Source: Micromonospora echinospora
GTDB lineage: Bacteria > Actinomycetota > Actinomycetes > Mycobacteriales > Micromonosporaceae
DNA: 64,000 nt
Reading direction: 5' to 3'
Assembly (NCBI RefSeq): GCF_900091495.1
Contig: NZ_LT607413.1
Location: 6,959,001 to 7,023,000 of the forward strand
The notes beneath the pieces are model-generated. The model ran no database searches. It was not told the origin of the DNA and saw nothing but the letters and a program-made list of their open reading frames with translations. Shown one piece after another: positions 44,131-52,337 of the stretch; the stretch's first letter is position 1, and every line of letters starts with the position of its first letter. The position numbers were made by a program, and so were the translations under genes.

Positions 44131-46242
44131 ATGGGACTCTCTCGCCGTACGCTCATCGGATCCGTCGCGGCCGGCACCGCGCTCGCCGCCGTGTCACCCG
44201 ACGACCTGGTGCGGGGAGACACCCCGCCGGCCGCCGCGGCGAGTCCGCCGGGCGACGTGGTCGGCAAGATCACCGTCGGTTACCAGGGCTGGTTCAGCTG
44301 CCCGGGCGACGGCGCGCCGATCGGCGGCTGGTGGCACTGGAGCCGGGACCGCTTCCAGCCACCGTCACCGGGCAACACGACCATCGTGTCCTGGCCCGAC
44401 ATGCGGGAGTACACCAACGGCTACGCCACCGCCTACCCGGCGCTCGGCAACGGCCAGCCCGCACGGCTCTTCTCCTCCTACGACCAGCAGACCGTCGACA
44501 CCCACTTCCGCTGGATGCGGGACCACGGCTGCGACACCGCCGCGTTGCAGCGGTTCAACCCGTTCGGCGACGAGGGACCCACCCGGGACGCGATGACGGT
44601 CAAGGTCCGCGACGCGGCCGAGCGGCACGGCCGCAAGTTCTACATCATGTACGACGTCACGGGCTGGACGGCGATGCAGTCGCAGCTCAAGGAGGACTGG
44701 ACGACGAAGATGTCGGCGCACACCGCCTCCCCGGCGTACGCCCGGCAGAACGGCAAGCCGGCCGTCTGCGTCTGGGGCTTCGGGTTCAACGACGACGGCC
44801 GTCCGTTCGCCCCGGCGGCGTGCCTCGACGTCGTGCAGTGGCTCAAGGCGCAGGGCTGTTACGTCATCGGCGGGGTGCCCACCTACTGGCGGCAGGGCAT
44901 CAACGACTCACGACCGGGCTTCTCCGAGGTCTACCACGCCTTCCACATGATCTCCCCGTGGATGGTCGGGCGTACCGGCACCCTGGACGGGCTCGACTGG
45001 TTCCACACCAACGTCAACCTCCCCGACCTGGCCGACTGCGCCGCGCACGGCATCGACTACCAGCCCTGCGTGATGCCCGGCGACCTGTCGGCCGGGCACC
45101 GGCGGCACGGCGACTTCTACTGGCGGCACCTCTACAACATGGTGCGGCTCGGCGCGCAGGGCCTCTACGTCTCGATGTTCGACGAGTACAACGAGGGCAA
45201 CCAGATCGCCAAGACCACCGAGACGCAGGCGACCACGCCGGCCGGGGTGGGGATCCGCTCGCTCGACGAGGACGGCACCGGATGCTCCGCCGACTACTAC
45301 CTGCGCATCACCGCCGACGGCGGCCGGATGCTCAAGGGCCAACTCGCCCTGACCCCGGTCCGGCCCACCCCGCCGGTGGTCGGCGGCCCACCGGCCGGCG
45401 GGAACCTGGCCGCCGGCCGGCCGACCAGCGCCAGCAGCCAGAACGGTCCCTTCGTCGCCGGCAACGCGGTCGACGGAGACCGGGCCAGCTACTGGGAGGC
45501 CGCCAACGGCGTCTTCCCCCAGTGGTGGCAGGTCGACCTGGGCGCCGGCCACCCGGTCTCCCGGATCGTCCTCGCCCTGCCGGCCGGCTGGGAGACCCGC
45601 ACCCAGACCCTGTCGGTGCAGGGCAGCACCGACGGCGCCACCTTCACCACACTCGCCACGCCGGCCGGAATCCGGTTCGACCCGGCGACCGGCAACACCG
45701 CGACCGTCACCGTGCCGACGACCACCGTCCGGCACGTCCGGGTGACGGTCACCGGCAATACCGCGTGGCCGGCGGCGCAGCTCGCCCAGGTCGAGGTGTA
45801 CGCGACCACCACCGCCCCACCGACGACCGACCTGGCCCGGGGCCGACCGACCGCGACCAGCAGCCACAGCCAGGGGTACGTCAGCGGACACGTCGTCGAC
45901 GGCGACGCCCACAGCTACTGGGAGAGCGCCGGAGGCGCGTTCCCGCAGTGGGTGCAGGTCGACCTCGGCACCGCCACGTCGGTCGGTCGGCTGGTGCTCG
46001 GCCTGCCGCCCTCGACCGCCTGGTCGGCACGGACCCAGACCCTGTCCGTCCTGGCCAGCAGCGACGGCAGCACCTGGCGCACGATCGTCGCACCGGCCGG
46101 TCGCGTCTTCGACCCCGCCGCCGGCAACCAGATGGCCGTCACGTTCGCCGCGACCACGGCGCGGTACGTCCGGATCCAGGTCACCGGCAACACCGGGTGG
46201 CCCGCCGGGCAGCTCTCCCGCCTGGAGGTGTACGCCACCTGA
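44131..46242 (+). CDS. Secreted GH71/GH99-like alpha-glucanase with two discoidins
   Basis: 703 residues. SRRTLIG near the N-terminus suggests Tat export. The catalytic region, about 40-415, begins KITVGYQGWFSCPGDG and includes HFRWMRDHGCDTAALQRF, KFYIMYDVTGW, CVWGFGFNDDGRPF, ISPWMVGR and YVSMFDEYNEGNQI. These are features of GH71 alpha-1,3-glucanases and their GH99-like relatives. Discoidins at about 422-565 and 570-703 match those of the GH87 proteins. ATG 44131 has GAGGAGG upstream. An endo-alpha-mannosidase-like activity is an alternative; neighbours favour alpha-1,3-glucan. Confidence 0.8.
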   Translation: MGLSRRTLIGSVAAGTALAAVSPDDLVRGDTPPAAAASPPGDVVGKITVGYQGWFSCPGDGAPIGGWWHWSRDRFQPPSPGNTTIVSWPDMREYTNGYATAYPALGNGQPARLFSSYDQQTVDTHFRWMRDHGCDTAALQRFNPFGDEGPTRDAMTVKVRDAAERHGRKFYIMYDVTGWTAMQSQLKEDWTTKMSAHTASPAYARQNGKPAVCVWGFGFNDDGRPFAPAACLDVVQWLKAQGCYVIGGVPTYWRQGINDSRPGFSEVYHAFHMISPWMVGRTGTLDGLDWFHTNVNLPDLADCAAHGIDYQPCVMPGDLSAGHRRHGDFYWRHLYNMVRLGAQGLYVSMFDEYNEGNQIAKTTETQATTPAGVGIRSLDEDGTGCSADYYLRITADGGRMLKGQLALTPVRPTPPVVGGPPAGGNLAAGRPTSASSQNGPFVAGNAVDGDRASYWEAANGVFPQWWQVDLGAGHPVSRIVLALPAGWETRTQTLSVQGSTDGATFTTLATPAGIRFDPATGNTATVTVPTTTVRHVRVTVTGNTAWPAAQLAQVEVYATTTAPPTTDLARGRPTATSSHSQGYVSGHVVDGDAHSYWESAGGAFPQWVQVDLGTATSVGRLVLGLPPSTAWSARTQTLSVLASSDGSTWRTIVAPAGRVFDPAAGNQMAVTFAATTARYVRIQVTGNTGWPAGQLSRLEVYAT

Positions 46243-46325
46243 CCACCACCGCCCCACCGCACCACCACCACCGCCGCCGCCCGCCGCTCCCCCCACGCGC
46301 CGCCCGCCGCCCGCCGCGCCCGGGT

Positions 46326-46379
46326 GGTAGCAGGGGTCCCCTGCAGTCGCTTTTTGATGAGCAGGGGACCCCTGCTACC
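46326..46379. repeat. 19-bp inverted repeat with self-palindromic arms (terminator-like)
   Basis: GGTAGCAGGGGTCCCCTGC and its perfect reverse complement flank a 16-nt loop containing TTTTT. Each arm also contains its own palindrome, GCAGGGG-T-CCCCTGC, so one large hairpin or two small ones can form. It lies between convergent genes and includes the TAG stop of the pentapeptide gene (46375-46377). It may act as a bidirectional terminator or belong to a dispersed repeat family. 46243-46325 is a CCACC/CCGCC low-complexity stretch. Confidence 0.85.
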
Positions 46380-47298
46380 TCGCGGCGGGGCCGCGCCGGC
46401 TATCCGCGCGCCGGCCGCCGGTGGGGCGTCGGGCGATGGTGACCGGGGTCGGCGACCAGTGCGCCGGACGGCCGAGCGACACCGGCACCCCCGTCGCGGC
46501 GTCCCCCCGGGCGGCGTCGAGCTGGGCGCGGGTGAGGAAGATGCTGCCGGTCAGGTCCGCACCGCGCAGGTCGGCGCCGCGCAGGTCGGCACCGGTCAGG
46601 TCGGCCAGGTGCAGGTCCACGCCACGCAGGTCCGCGCCGATGAGGTACGCCCCGCGCAGGTTCGCCGCCCGCAGGTCGGCCCGGCGCAGGTCCGCCCCGA
46701 CCAGGTCCGCGCCCCGGTGGTCGCGACCCGGTCGGCCGCCCCGGGAACGCACCCGGGCGCTGGCCCGGGTCAGCACCGGGTTGACCTCGCCGCGCAGGGT
46801 GTCCACCTCGACCGCGCGCAGCTCGTCCGGGCCCAGCCGGGTGTGGGCGGTGAGCCGCTCCCCCACCTGTCGCAGCTCGCCGTCGAGCGGGTCGCCGGGA
46901 CGCAGCGCGACCGCCGCGCTGACGTACCACAGCAGCTCGTGCAGGGCGCGCAGCACCGGGAAGACGGCACGCACCGGTTCGGCCAGCTCGGGGTGGGCAC
47001 GCCAGTCCCGACCGCCGAAGGTGACCTGGGCGAGCTGCTGTCCCGCCCCGAAACAGTCGAAGACCGTGCAACCGGGAAAGCCCCGGTCCCGCAGCCGATC
47101 GTGGATGCCGCAGCGGAAGTCGTCCCCCAGGTTCGGGCAGGGTGTGCCGGCGGGCTTGTCGACGGCGAAGTCGGCGGACGCGGCGAACGCCGGTACGTAG
47201 CAGCAGAGCCCGAAGCACCGCGCGCAGTCCGCCCGCAGGTCCGCCGTGCGGGGCAGGGTGGTGGGCGTGGGGCTGCGGTCGGTGGGCACGGCAGGCAA
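46375..47298 (-). CDS. Cys-rich YkgJ-like domain fused to pentapeptide repeats
   Basis: 307 residues, soluble. The N-terminus carries CARCFGLCC (Cys25, 28, 32, 33) and further Cys in [20 protein letters not shown], like the Zn/Fe-chelating YkgJ cluster. Residues about 190-255 are about a dozen A(D/N)LRG-type pentapeptide repeats, expected to form a right-handed quadrilateral beta-helix. Such helices can mimic DNA, but no gyrase link is claimed. The stop codon lies inside the inverted repeat. It starts 34 nt after the nucleotidyltransferase stop, so it may be in the same transcript as the DUF5701 and nucleotidyltransferase genes. Confidence 0.85.
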   Translation of the reverse strand: MPAVPTDRSPTPTTLPRTADLRADCARCFGLCCYVPAFAASADFAVDKPAGTPCPNLGDDFRCGIHDRLRDRGFPGCTVFDCFGAGQQLAQVTFGGRDWRAHPELAEPVRAVFPVLRALHELLWYVSAAVALRPGDPLDGELRQVGERLTAHTRLGPDELRAVEVDTLRGEVNPVLTRASARVRSRGGRPGRDHRGADLVGADLRRADLRAANLRGAYLIGADLRGVDLHLADLTGADLRGADLRGADLTGSIFLTRAQLDAARGDAATGVPVSLGRPAHWSPTPVTIARRPTGGRRADSRRGPAAR

Positions 47299-47332
47299 GC
47301 CTATCCGGCCCGGACGGCAGCACCGCCAACGG

Positions 47333-48088
47333 TCACCGGGGCGGAGCGGTCTGCCGCAGCACGGTGTCGAACAACCGGAGCATGCCCTCCTCGCCGACCG
47401 GGGCGGCCGGGTCGACCTCGTCGCGGTGCAGCGCCTCGCGGAGCACGGTCAGGGACGGGTCCCGGGCCAGCGCCCAGTGGGCCGCCCGCGTCTTCCCGCA
47501 GTGCGTGCCCTCCACCGCGAACCGCCAGATCCGGGCAGCGGTGAACACCATGAACGTGGCGTTCTCCACGTCGTCGGTGAGCGACCGCCACGTGGTCAGC
47601 CAGTGTCGACCGCGCTCGTGCAGCCAGCCGGGCGGCACCGGCCCGAGGACCTCGCCGGCCCCGGCGCCGTACCGCGACCGCCCGTGTGCGCGGGCCGTGG
47701 AGAACTCGGCCGGCAGGTCCGGGTCGGCGGGCACCCGGCGGGCCACCTCGACGCCGACCGAGGTGTGGTCGTAGCGGCCGACGTGCAGTTCCAGCGGTGG
47801 GGTCCGGGTCGGCGTGGCCGCGACGTCGGCGGTGACCACGTGCAGGTCCACGCCGGTCGCGTCGCCGAGTCGGGCGTGGCGCACCAACTCCGCCAGGGCT
47901 TCCGCCTGCCGGTCGGTCAATCCGTCCGTCACGACGGCGAGGACGTCGACGTCGCTGCGGCCCGGGCGGAAGTCACCGGTGGCCAGGGACCCGTGCAGGA
48001 TCACCGACCGCAGCCCGGTGCCGAGCGCGTCGACGATCGACGCGGTCAGCTCGTCGACCGCGACGCGGGTGGCGGTGTCGGGGCTCAT
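47333..48088 (-). CDS. ANT/DUF4111-type nucleotidyltransferase
   Basis: 251 residues. The nucleotidyltransferase motif [20 protein letters not shown], at about 33-52, has the GS and DxD metal ligands. A helical C-terminal domain follows ([21 protein letters not shown]), as in aminoglycoside adenylyltransferases such as AadA/ANT(3'')-like proteins. ATG 48088 overlaps the stop of the DUF5701 gene (ATGA). It could modify aminoglycosides or an unrelated small molecule; resistance is not proven by sequence alone. Confidence 0.8.
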   Translation of the reverse strand: MSPDTATRVAVDELTASIVDALGTGLRSVILHGSLATGDFRPGRSDVDVLAVVTDGLTDRQAEALAELVRHARLGDATGVDLHVVTADVAATPTRTPPLELHVGRYDHTSVGVEVARRVPADPDLPAEFSTARAHGRSRYGAGAGEVLGPVPPGWLHERGRHWLTTWRSLTDDVENATFMVFTAARIWRFAVEGTHCGKTRAAHWALARDPSLTVLREALHRDEVDPAAPVGEEGMLRLFDTVLRQTAPPR

Positions 48089-48759
48089 CCGTCGTTCGTG
48101 CCAGCGGCCCGGCGCGCGCCGGCGGAGGCCATCCCGAGCCAGGTGTGCGGGTTGCCCGCCCAGCACCAGCCGAGCTTGGGAGACCTCTGACTGATCCAGA
48201 TCGCCGGCACCCGGCGGTCACCCGAGCGGGAGCCGCCGAGCGAGAAGCACTTGTTCTTCACCAGCACCTGCGGGAAGTGGGTGATCAGGGCGATCCCCTC
48301 CTCGATGGTGAGCAGGGTCCGGCCCCGCCCGGCGATGGTGTCCATCGCGTCGTTGGGTACGACGCCGCAGAACTCCTCGCCGCGTTCCACGTCGAGCAGA
48401 AGGTAGGCGTTCCGGTCGGGCAAGACCGTGCTCGCGGGGGCGACGAAGCGTTCCAGGGAGCCCGGCTCGAAGGACCCGTCGACGAATCCCGGCTTGCGTC
48501 CGCCGGGAAGCGTGGTGCGGGGCATGGTCTGCTCGATCGGCGCGAGCTGACGGGTGACCACGAGCAGGAAGGGCACCCGGCCGGCCACCGGGTCCGGCGG
48601 GGTGTCGCCGTGACCGACGGCGGCCTCCCGCAGTGGGGCGAGCGAGTCCGCGAACCGTTGCGGGGCGAGACCGGCCAGGGCCGGGTAGTCGAGGTCGAGG
48701 AGGGTGCGGACCTGCCGGTCGAACTCGGTGCCCGGGTCGTGGGAGGGCTGCTGGGTCAT
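48085..48759 (-). CDS. DUF5701-family protein
   Basis: 224 residues, soluble. It ends with the characteristic VPAIWISQRSPKLGWCWAGN and HTWLGMASAG segments of DUF5701, and has LLDVERGEEFCGVVPNDAM in the middle. I recall no function for the family. ATG 48759 has GAGAGGAA upstream. It is translationally coupled to the nucleotidyltransferase by a 4-nt overlap, hinting at a shared task. Confidence 0.78.
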   Translation of the reverse strand: MTQQPSHDPGTEFDRQVRTLLDLDYPALAGLAPQRFADSLAPLREAAVGHGDTPPDPVAGRVPFLLVVTRQLAPIEQTMPRTTLPGGRKPGFVDGSFEPGSLERFVAPASTVLPDRNAYLLLDVERGEEFCGVVPNDAMDTIAGRGRTLLTIEEGIALITHFPQVLVKNKCFSLGGSRSGDRRVPAIWISQRSPKLGWCWAGNPHTWLGMASAGARRAAGTNDG

Positions 48760-48838
48760 GGGTTCCTCTCGGGTAGGGCCGGTCGGGACGCCCGCCGGTG
48801 GGCCGGGTCGACGGCCTGCCGGAACGGGGACGGGGCGG

Positions 48839-49732
48839 TCAGGCGGGAACGGGGGCGACCCGGGCCAGCGCGCCGATCTCCAGTGCCACCCACAACGCCC
48901 CGTCCGGGCCGCAGGTGATGCCGTGCGGTTCGGAGCCCGGCGTGGGCAGGTCGTGGACGACGACGGTGCCGTCGCGGGTGACGGTGCCGACCCGGTTGGC
49001 GCCCCACTCGGTGAACCAGGGGGCGCCGGTGCGGTCGGTGGTGACGGCGTGCGGGCGGGCGGTCCGGTCGGGCAGCGCGACCTCCTCGACCTCACCGCCG
49101 GGCGTGATCCGGCCGAGCTGGCCGGCGCCGATCTCGACAAACCAGAGGACGCCGTCCGGGGCGACGGTGATCCCGACCGGCGCGGCGGCGGGAGTCGGCA
49201 GGGGTCGCAGGGTGACCGCCCCGTCCATGCCGATGCGTCCGACGGCGTTGGCCTGGTTGAGGGTGAACCACATGCCACCGTCGCCGCCAGCGACGATCAT
49301 GGAGGGGAAGGCGCCGGTGGTCGGAAGCGGGAACTCGGTGACCCGGCCGTCGGTGGTGATCCGGCCGATCCGGTCGGCGGCGGTCGCGGTGAACCAGAGC
49401 GCGCCGTCGGGTCCGGCGGCGATGCCGTACGGCCCGCAGCCCGGGGTGGGGAGCGGAAACTCGGTCACCGCGCCGTCGGTGGTGATCCGCCCGATGCGGT
49501 CGGCCCGGTACTCGGTGAACCACAGGGCGCCGTCCGGTCCCGGGGTGATCATCGTCGGGCCGCAGTCCGGGTCGAGGGGATGGACGGTCGGCGCCTCCCC
49601 GGGGACGAGGCGGCCGATCCCGCCCCGGTGGACCAGGGTGTACCAGAGCGCGCCGTCCGGGCCGGTGACGAGCGCGTACGGCCCGGCGTCCGGCTCGGAT
49701 ACCGGGAACTCGTCGATGGTCACGCTGCGCAC
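48839..49732 (-). CDS. vgb: Streptogramin B lyase (virginiamycin B lyase)
   Basis: 297-residue seven-bladed propeller with repeated GPDGALWFT blades. Vgb opens type B streptogramins by a Mg-dependent elimination reaction. The catalytic residues recalled from staphylococcal Vgb are all present at matching places: Tyr19 (for Tyr18), His228, Glu268 and His270 (ARPHAV, SEPHGI). The C-terminal DGALWVALEIGALARV also fits. GTG 49732 has AGGAGGAG upstream. It is divergent from a TetR gene with a dyad operator and a perfect -35 (TTGACA, 49809-49804). Resistance or self-protection is the probable role. Confidence 0.85.
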   Translation of the reverse strand: MRSVTIDEFPVSEPDAGPYALVTGPDGALWYTLVHRGGIGRLVPGEAPTVHPLDPDCGPTMITPGPDGALWFTEYRADRIGRITTDGAVTEFPLPTPGCGPYGIAAGPDGALWFTATAADRIGRITTDGRVTEFPLPTTGAFPSMIVAGGDGGMWFTLNQANAVGRIGMDGAVTLRPLPTPAAAPVGITVAPDGVLWFVEIGAGQLGRITPGGEVEEVALPDRTARPHAVTTDRTGAPWFTEWGANRVGTVTRDGTVVVHDLPTPGSEPHGITCGPDGALWVALEIGALARVAPVPA

Positions 49733-49781
49733 AGTGGCTCCTCCTGGTCGTGGACGGCCCGCCGCTCCGGACAGGGGACGA

Positions 49782-49834
49782 ACTTAGACCCGACCCAAAA
49801 ATATGTCAACTATAAATTTGGTATCGGCCTAAGT
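49782..49834. promoter_or_regulatory. TetR operator and vgb promoter
   Basis: Two 18-nt half-sites, ACTTAGACCCGACCCAAA (49782-49799) and its near inverse TTTGGTATCGGCCTAAGT (49817-49834), match at about 13 positions around an AT-rich centre. The minus-strand vgb promoter (TTGACA, 17-nt spacer, TAAGTT at 49786-49781) runs through the left site, so a bound repressor would block it. Confidence 0.6.
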
Positions 49835-49845
49835 ACGATGACGCC

Positions 49846-50490
49846 ATGAGCGGAGAGACGCCCGGGCTGCGGGCTCTGAAGAAGCGCATCACCAGGGACA
49901 CCATCTCGCAGCACGCCACCCGGCTGTTCCTGGAGCGGGGTTTCGACAACGTCACGATCGCCGAGGTGGCCGCAGCGGCCCAGGTGGCCAAGATGACGGT
50001 CACCAACTACTTCCCCCGCAAGGAGGATCTCGCCCTCGATCTGCGGGACGCGTTCGTCGACGGGCCGGCCACCACCGTCCGCGATCGGGCGCCCGGGGAG
50101 TCGGCCCTGGCCGCGCTGCGCCGGTCCTACCTGGCCGCCGTGGCCGCGCACGACCCGGTCATCGGCTTCTCCGGGCCGGAGTTCGCCCGGATGGTCACCG
50201 GCAGCTCCGCGCTGGTCGCCCGGCTGCGCGAGTTCCACGACGACCGTGAGCGGGCCCTGGCCCGCGCGCTCGCCGAGGAGACCGACGCGGCACCGGACGA
50301 CTTCCTCCCGCGTGTCGTGGCCGCCCAGCTCGGCGGCGTCCTGCGGCTGCTGCTGGAGGAGACCCTGCGCCTCACTCTCGACGGGCACGCCGACGACGAC
50401 ATCGCGCGGCGCGTCACCGCCTGCACCCGGACGGCCTTCGCCGCGCTGGAACCCGCCCTCGGCGACTACGCCGTCCGCCCCGCCCGCTGA
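49846..50490 (+). CDS. TetR-family regulator divergent from vgb
   Basis: 214 residues. The HTH is at about 22-60 (LFLERGFDNVTIAEVAAAAQVAKMTVTNYF), with the typical NYFPRKEDL end, followed by a helical ligand-binding domain. Its gene faces vgb across 113 nt holding a dyad, so it probably represses vgb and itself and is released by an inducer, perhaps a streptogramin. Its stop is 1 nt from the convergent 2Fe-2S gene's stop. Confidence 0.9.
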   Translation: MSGETPGLRALKKRITRDTISQHATRLFLERGFDNVTIAEVAAAAQVAKMTVTNYFPRKEDLALDLRDAFVDGPATTVRDRAPGESALAALRRSYLAAVAAHDPVIGFSGPEFARMVTGSSALVARLREFHDDRERALARALAEETDAAPDDFLPRVVAAQLGGVLRLLLEETLRLTLDGHADDDIARRVTACTRTAFAALEPALGDYAVRPAR

Positions 50491-50491
50491 G

Positions 50492-50866
50492 TCAACGGCG
50501 GCGGCCCGGTTCGGGCAGCCCGGGCGCGACCACCGACAGTTCGAGGGCGGCGGAGAGCGGCGCCACCCCCGGCCCGCCGGCCCGGACCCACCGGGTGATG
50601 TCGTCCACCACCTCGTCGTCGAGGACCAGACCGAACCAGACCGGTCGCGCGCCGGCCCGCCGGGCCCTCGGCGCGGGGTGCACGACCACCAGGTTGGACT
50701 GCGCACACAGGTCGAGGCAGGCGCTGACCCGCAGCCGGTGCGGCGCGGGCAGGCCGGCCCGCAGCCGGCGCAGTTGCGCGTCGTGGTCGACCGACGGGTG
50801 CTTGCGCGCGCTCCCGCAGCAGCAGTCCCGGCACACGGTCACCAGGCAGCCGGACGGATCGGTCAT
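50492..50866 (-). CDS. Small (2Fe-2S) ferredoxin-like protein
   Basis: 124 residues. CRDCCCGSARKHP near residue 12 and SACLDLCAQSNLVVVHP near residue 49-65 supply the Cys ligands of a thioredoxin-like 2Fe-2S ferredoxin fold. ATG 50866 overlaps the stop of the CbiX-type gene (ATGA) and has GAGGAG upstream. It is the last gene of the cobalamin-riboswitch operon and could donate electrons in corrin metabolism; this is inference. Confidence 0.78.
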   Translation of the reverse strand: MTDPSGCLVTVCRDCCCGSARKHPSVDHDAQLRRLRAGLPAPHRLRVSACLDLCAQSNLVVVHPAPRARRAGARPVWFGLVLDDEVVDDITRWVRAGGPGVAPLSAALELSVVAPGLPEPGRRR

Positions 50867-51573
50867 GGTCGACTCCTCGGGCGTCGGTCGTCGACGGGCC
50901 GTCCCCGTCCCAGGTGTTCCTCGGCGATCCGCCCGGCGAGATCCGGGTCCACCCGCTCGTACCAGACGTCGTCCGGGTGGACCACCACGAGCGGGCCCAG
51001 GTTGCAGGGGAAGAGACAGCCGGTCGCGGTGACGAGCGCGTCCTGGTCGCCCAGACCGTGCGCGGCCAGTCCCCGGGTGAGCCGCTCGGCCACCTCGTTG
51101 GCGCCGTACGCGGTGCAGCGCGGGCCCCGGCAGACCAGGACGTGGTGCCGGTGCGGGGTGATGTGCGACCACGCCGGGCTGCGGAACGGACCGGGCGTGC
51201 CGCCGAGCGGCTGACGTGGGCCGGTCACCGCCTCGGTGATCGCGCCGACCAGGGCGGGCTGGTCGGCCAGGGGCGCGCTGACCGAGACCCGGGGCGGATC
51301 GTCGCGTCCGGCGGCCCAGTGCGCGTGGGCGCGGCGGATCCAGGTCTCCAGGTACCGGTCGGGTGGCAGGTGGGTCGGGACCAGCAGCACCTCGTCGACG
51401 CCGGCGGCCACGGCCGCGTCCAGCGCGGCGTGCAGGGACGGGGCCGCGCCGTCCAGGAAACACGCGGCCACCGGCACGCCGAGCGCCGCCGCCACCTCGT
51501 CGGCGAGCCGGTGCACGGTGTCCTGACCGCCGACGTGGACGACCGCGCGGGCCACCAACAGCACGTGGGTCAT
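50863..51573 (-). CDS. CbiX/SirB-like chelatase fused to a 2Fe-2S thioredoxin-like domain
   Basis: 236 residues. The N-terminal half (VLLVARAVVHVGGQDTVHRLA, LDAAVAAGVDEVLLVPTHLPP) resembles the CbiX/sirohydrochlorin chelatase fold. The first helix loop reads LVARAV instead of the common HGS, so catalysis is uncertain. The C-terminal half, from about 150, has HVLVCRGPRC and TATGCLFPCNLGPLVVVHP, a four-Cys 2Fe-2S ferredoxin. It is coupled to the ATPase gene upstream (ATGA). Cobalamin operon context supports a role in corrin metal insertion or removal. Confidence 0.78.
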   Translation of the reverse strand: MTHVLLVARAVVHVGGQDTVHRLADEVAAALGVPVAACFLDGAAPSLHAALDAAVAAGVDEVLLVPTHLPPDRYLETWIRRAHAHWAAGRDDPPRVSVSAPLADQPALVGAITEAVTGPRQPLGGTPGPFRSPAWSHITPHRHHVLVCRGPRCTAYGANEVAERLTRGLAAHGLGDQDALVTATGCLFPCNLGPLVVVHPDDVWYERVDPDLAGRIAEEHLGRGRPVDDRRPRSRP

Positions 51574-52337
51574 GACAGCGGCGGGTGGTAGGTGATGGTG
51601 GGCCGCCCGGTGACCGGGTGCGCCGCGACGTCGGCCCGGACGCCGTACACCTCGGCGAGCAGCCCGGGGGTGAGCACCTCGGCGGGTGGGCCGGTGGCGA
51701 CCACCCGCCCGCCGGCCAGGACGACCACGCTGTCGCAGAACATCGCGGCGAGGTTCAGGTCGTGCAGCGCGGCGAGCGTGGTGACCCCGGAGCGGCGGAC
51801 CAGGTGCAGCAGGTGCAACTGGTGGCCGATGTCGAGGTGGTTGGTGGGTTCGTCGAGCAGCAGCAACCGGGGTTGCTGGGCCAGCGCGCGGGCCAGTTGC
51901 GCCCGCTGCCGCTCGCCCCCGGAGAGGGTGTGCCAGCGACGGTCGGCGTACCCGGCCAGGTCGACCCGGGCCAGCGCCTCGGCCGCCGCCTCCCGGTCGG
52001 CGGCGGTGTCCGACCAGAGCGACCGGCGGTGCGGGATCCGACCGAGCAGCACCACCTGGGCGACGGTGAGGTCGAGGTCGGTGTCGGCGTGCTGGGCGAG
52101 CAGCGCGGCCCGACGCGCCAGCGTGGACCGGGAGAGGGTGGTGAGATCGTCGCCGTCGACGACGACCCGCCCACGGTCGGCGGCGGTGAGCCGGGCGACG
52201 ATCCGCAGCAGGGTGGTCTTGCCGCAGCCGTTCGGTCCGAGCAGTCCGACCAGGCTGCCCGACGGGACCGCGCAGGTGACGTCGTCGAGGATCCGTCGGG
52301 CCGCGACGGTCCAGGACACACCGGTGACGTCCAGCAT
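51570..52337 (-). CDS. btuD: BtuD-like ABC ATPase (cobalamin/siderophore type)
   Basis: 255-residue ATPase. Walker A is GPNGCGKTTL at about 34-43, the signature LSGGERQRAQLARALAQQP at about 135-155, Walker B LLLLDEPTNHLD, and the switch His is in ALHDLNLA. FecE/BtuD-type family. Its ATG 52337 overlaps the permease TGA (TGATG). The cobalamin riboswitch upstream of the operon makes a corrinoid the likely cargo. Confidence 0.9.
   Translation of the reverse strand: MLDVTGVSWTVAARRILDDVTCAVPSGSLVGLLGPNGCGKTTLLRIVARLTAADRGRVVVDGDDLTTLSRSTLARRAALLAQHADTDLDLTVAQVVLLGRIPHRRSLWSDTAADREAAAEALARVDLAGYADRRWHTLSGGERQRAQLARALAQQPRLLLLDEPTNHLDIGHQLHLLHLVRRSGVTTLAALHDLNLAAMFCDSVVVLAGGRVVATGPPAEVLTPGLLAEVYGVRADVAAHPVTGRPTITYHPPLS

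Noticed and set aside
46243..46325. CCACC/CCGCC-rich stretch as a possible coding tail or microsatellite element
   Set aside because: It follows the GH71-like stop codon, has no start or Shine-Dalgarno, and looks like low-complexity spacer.
40479..46442. A 1987-residue plus-strand open frame across GH87 and GH71
   Set aside because: It is an Arg/His/Pro-rich shadow in another frame and lacks any domain pattern. The real genes have signal peptides and Shine-Dalgarno sites.
48839..49732. SMP-30/gluconolactonase-type propeller instead of Vgb
   Set aside because: The blade repeats and the His228/Glu268/His270 pattern fit Vgb. SMP-30 metal-ligand motifs are not seen.
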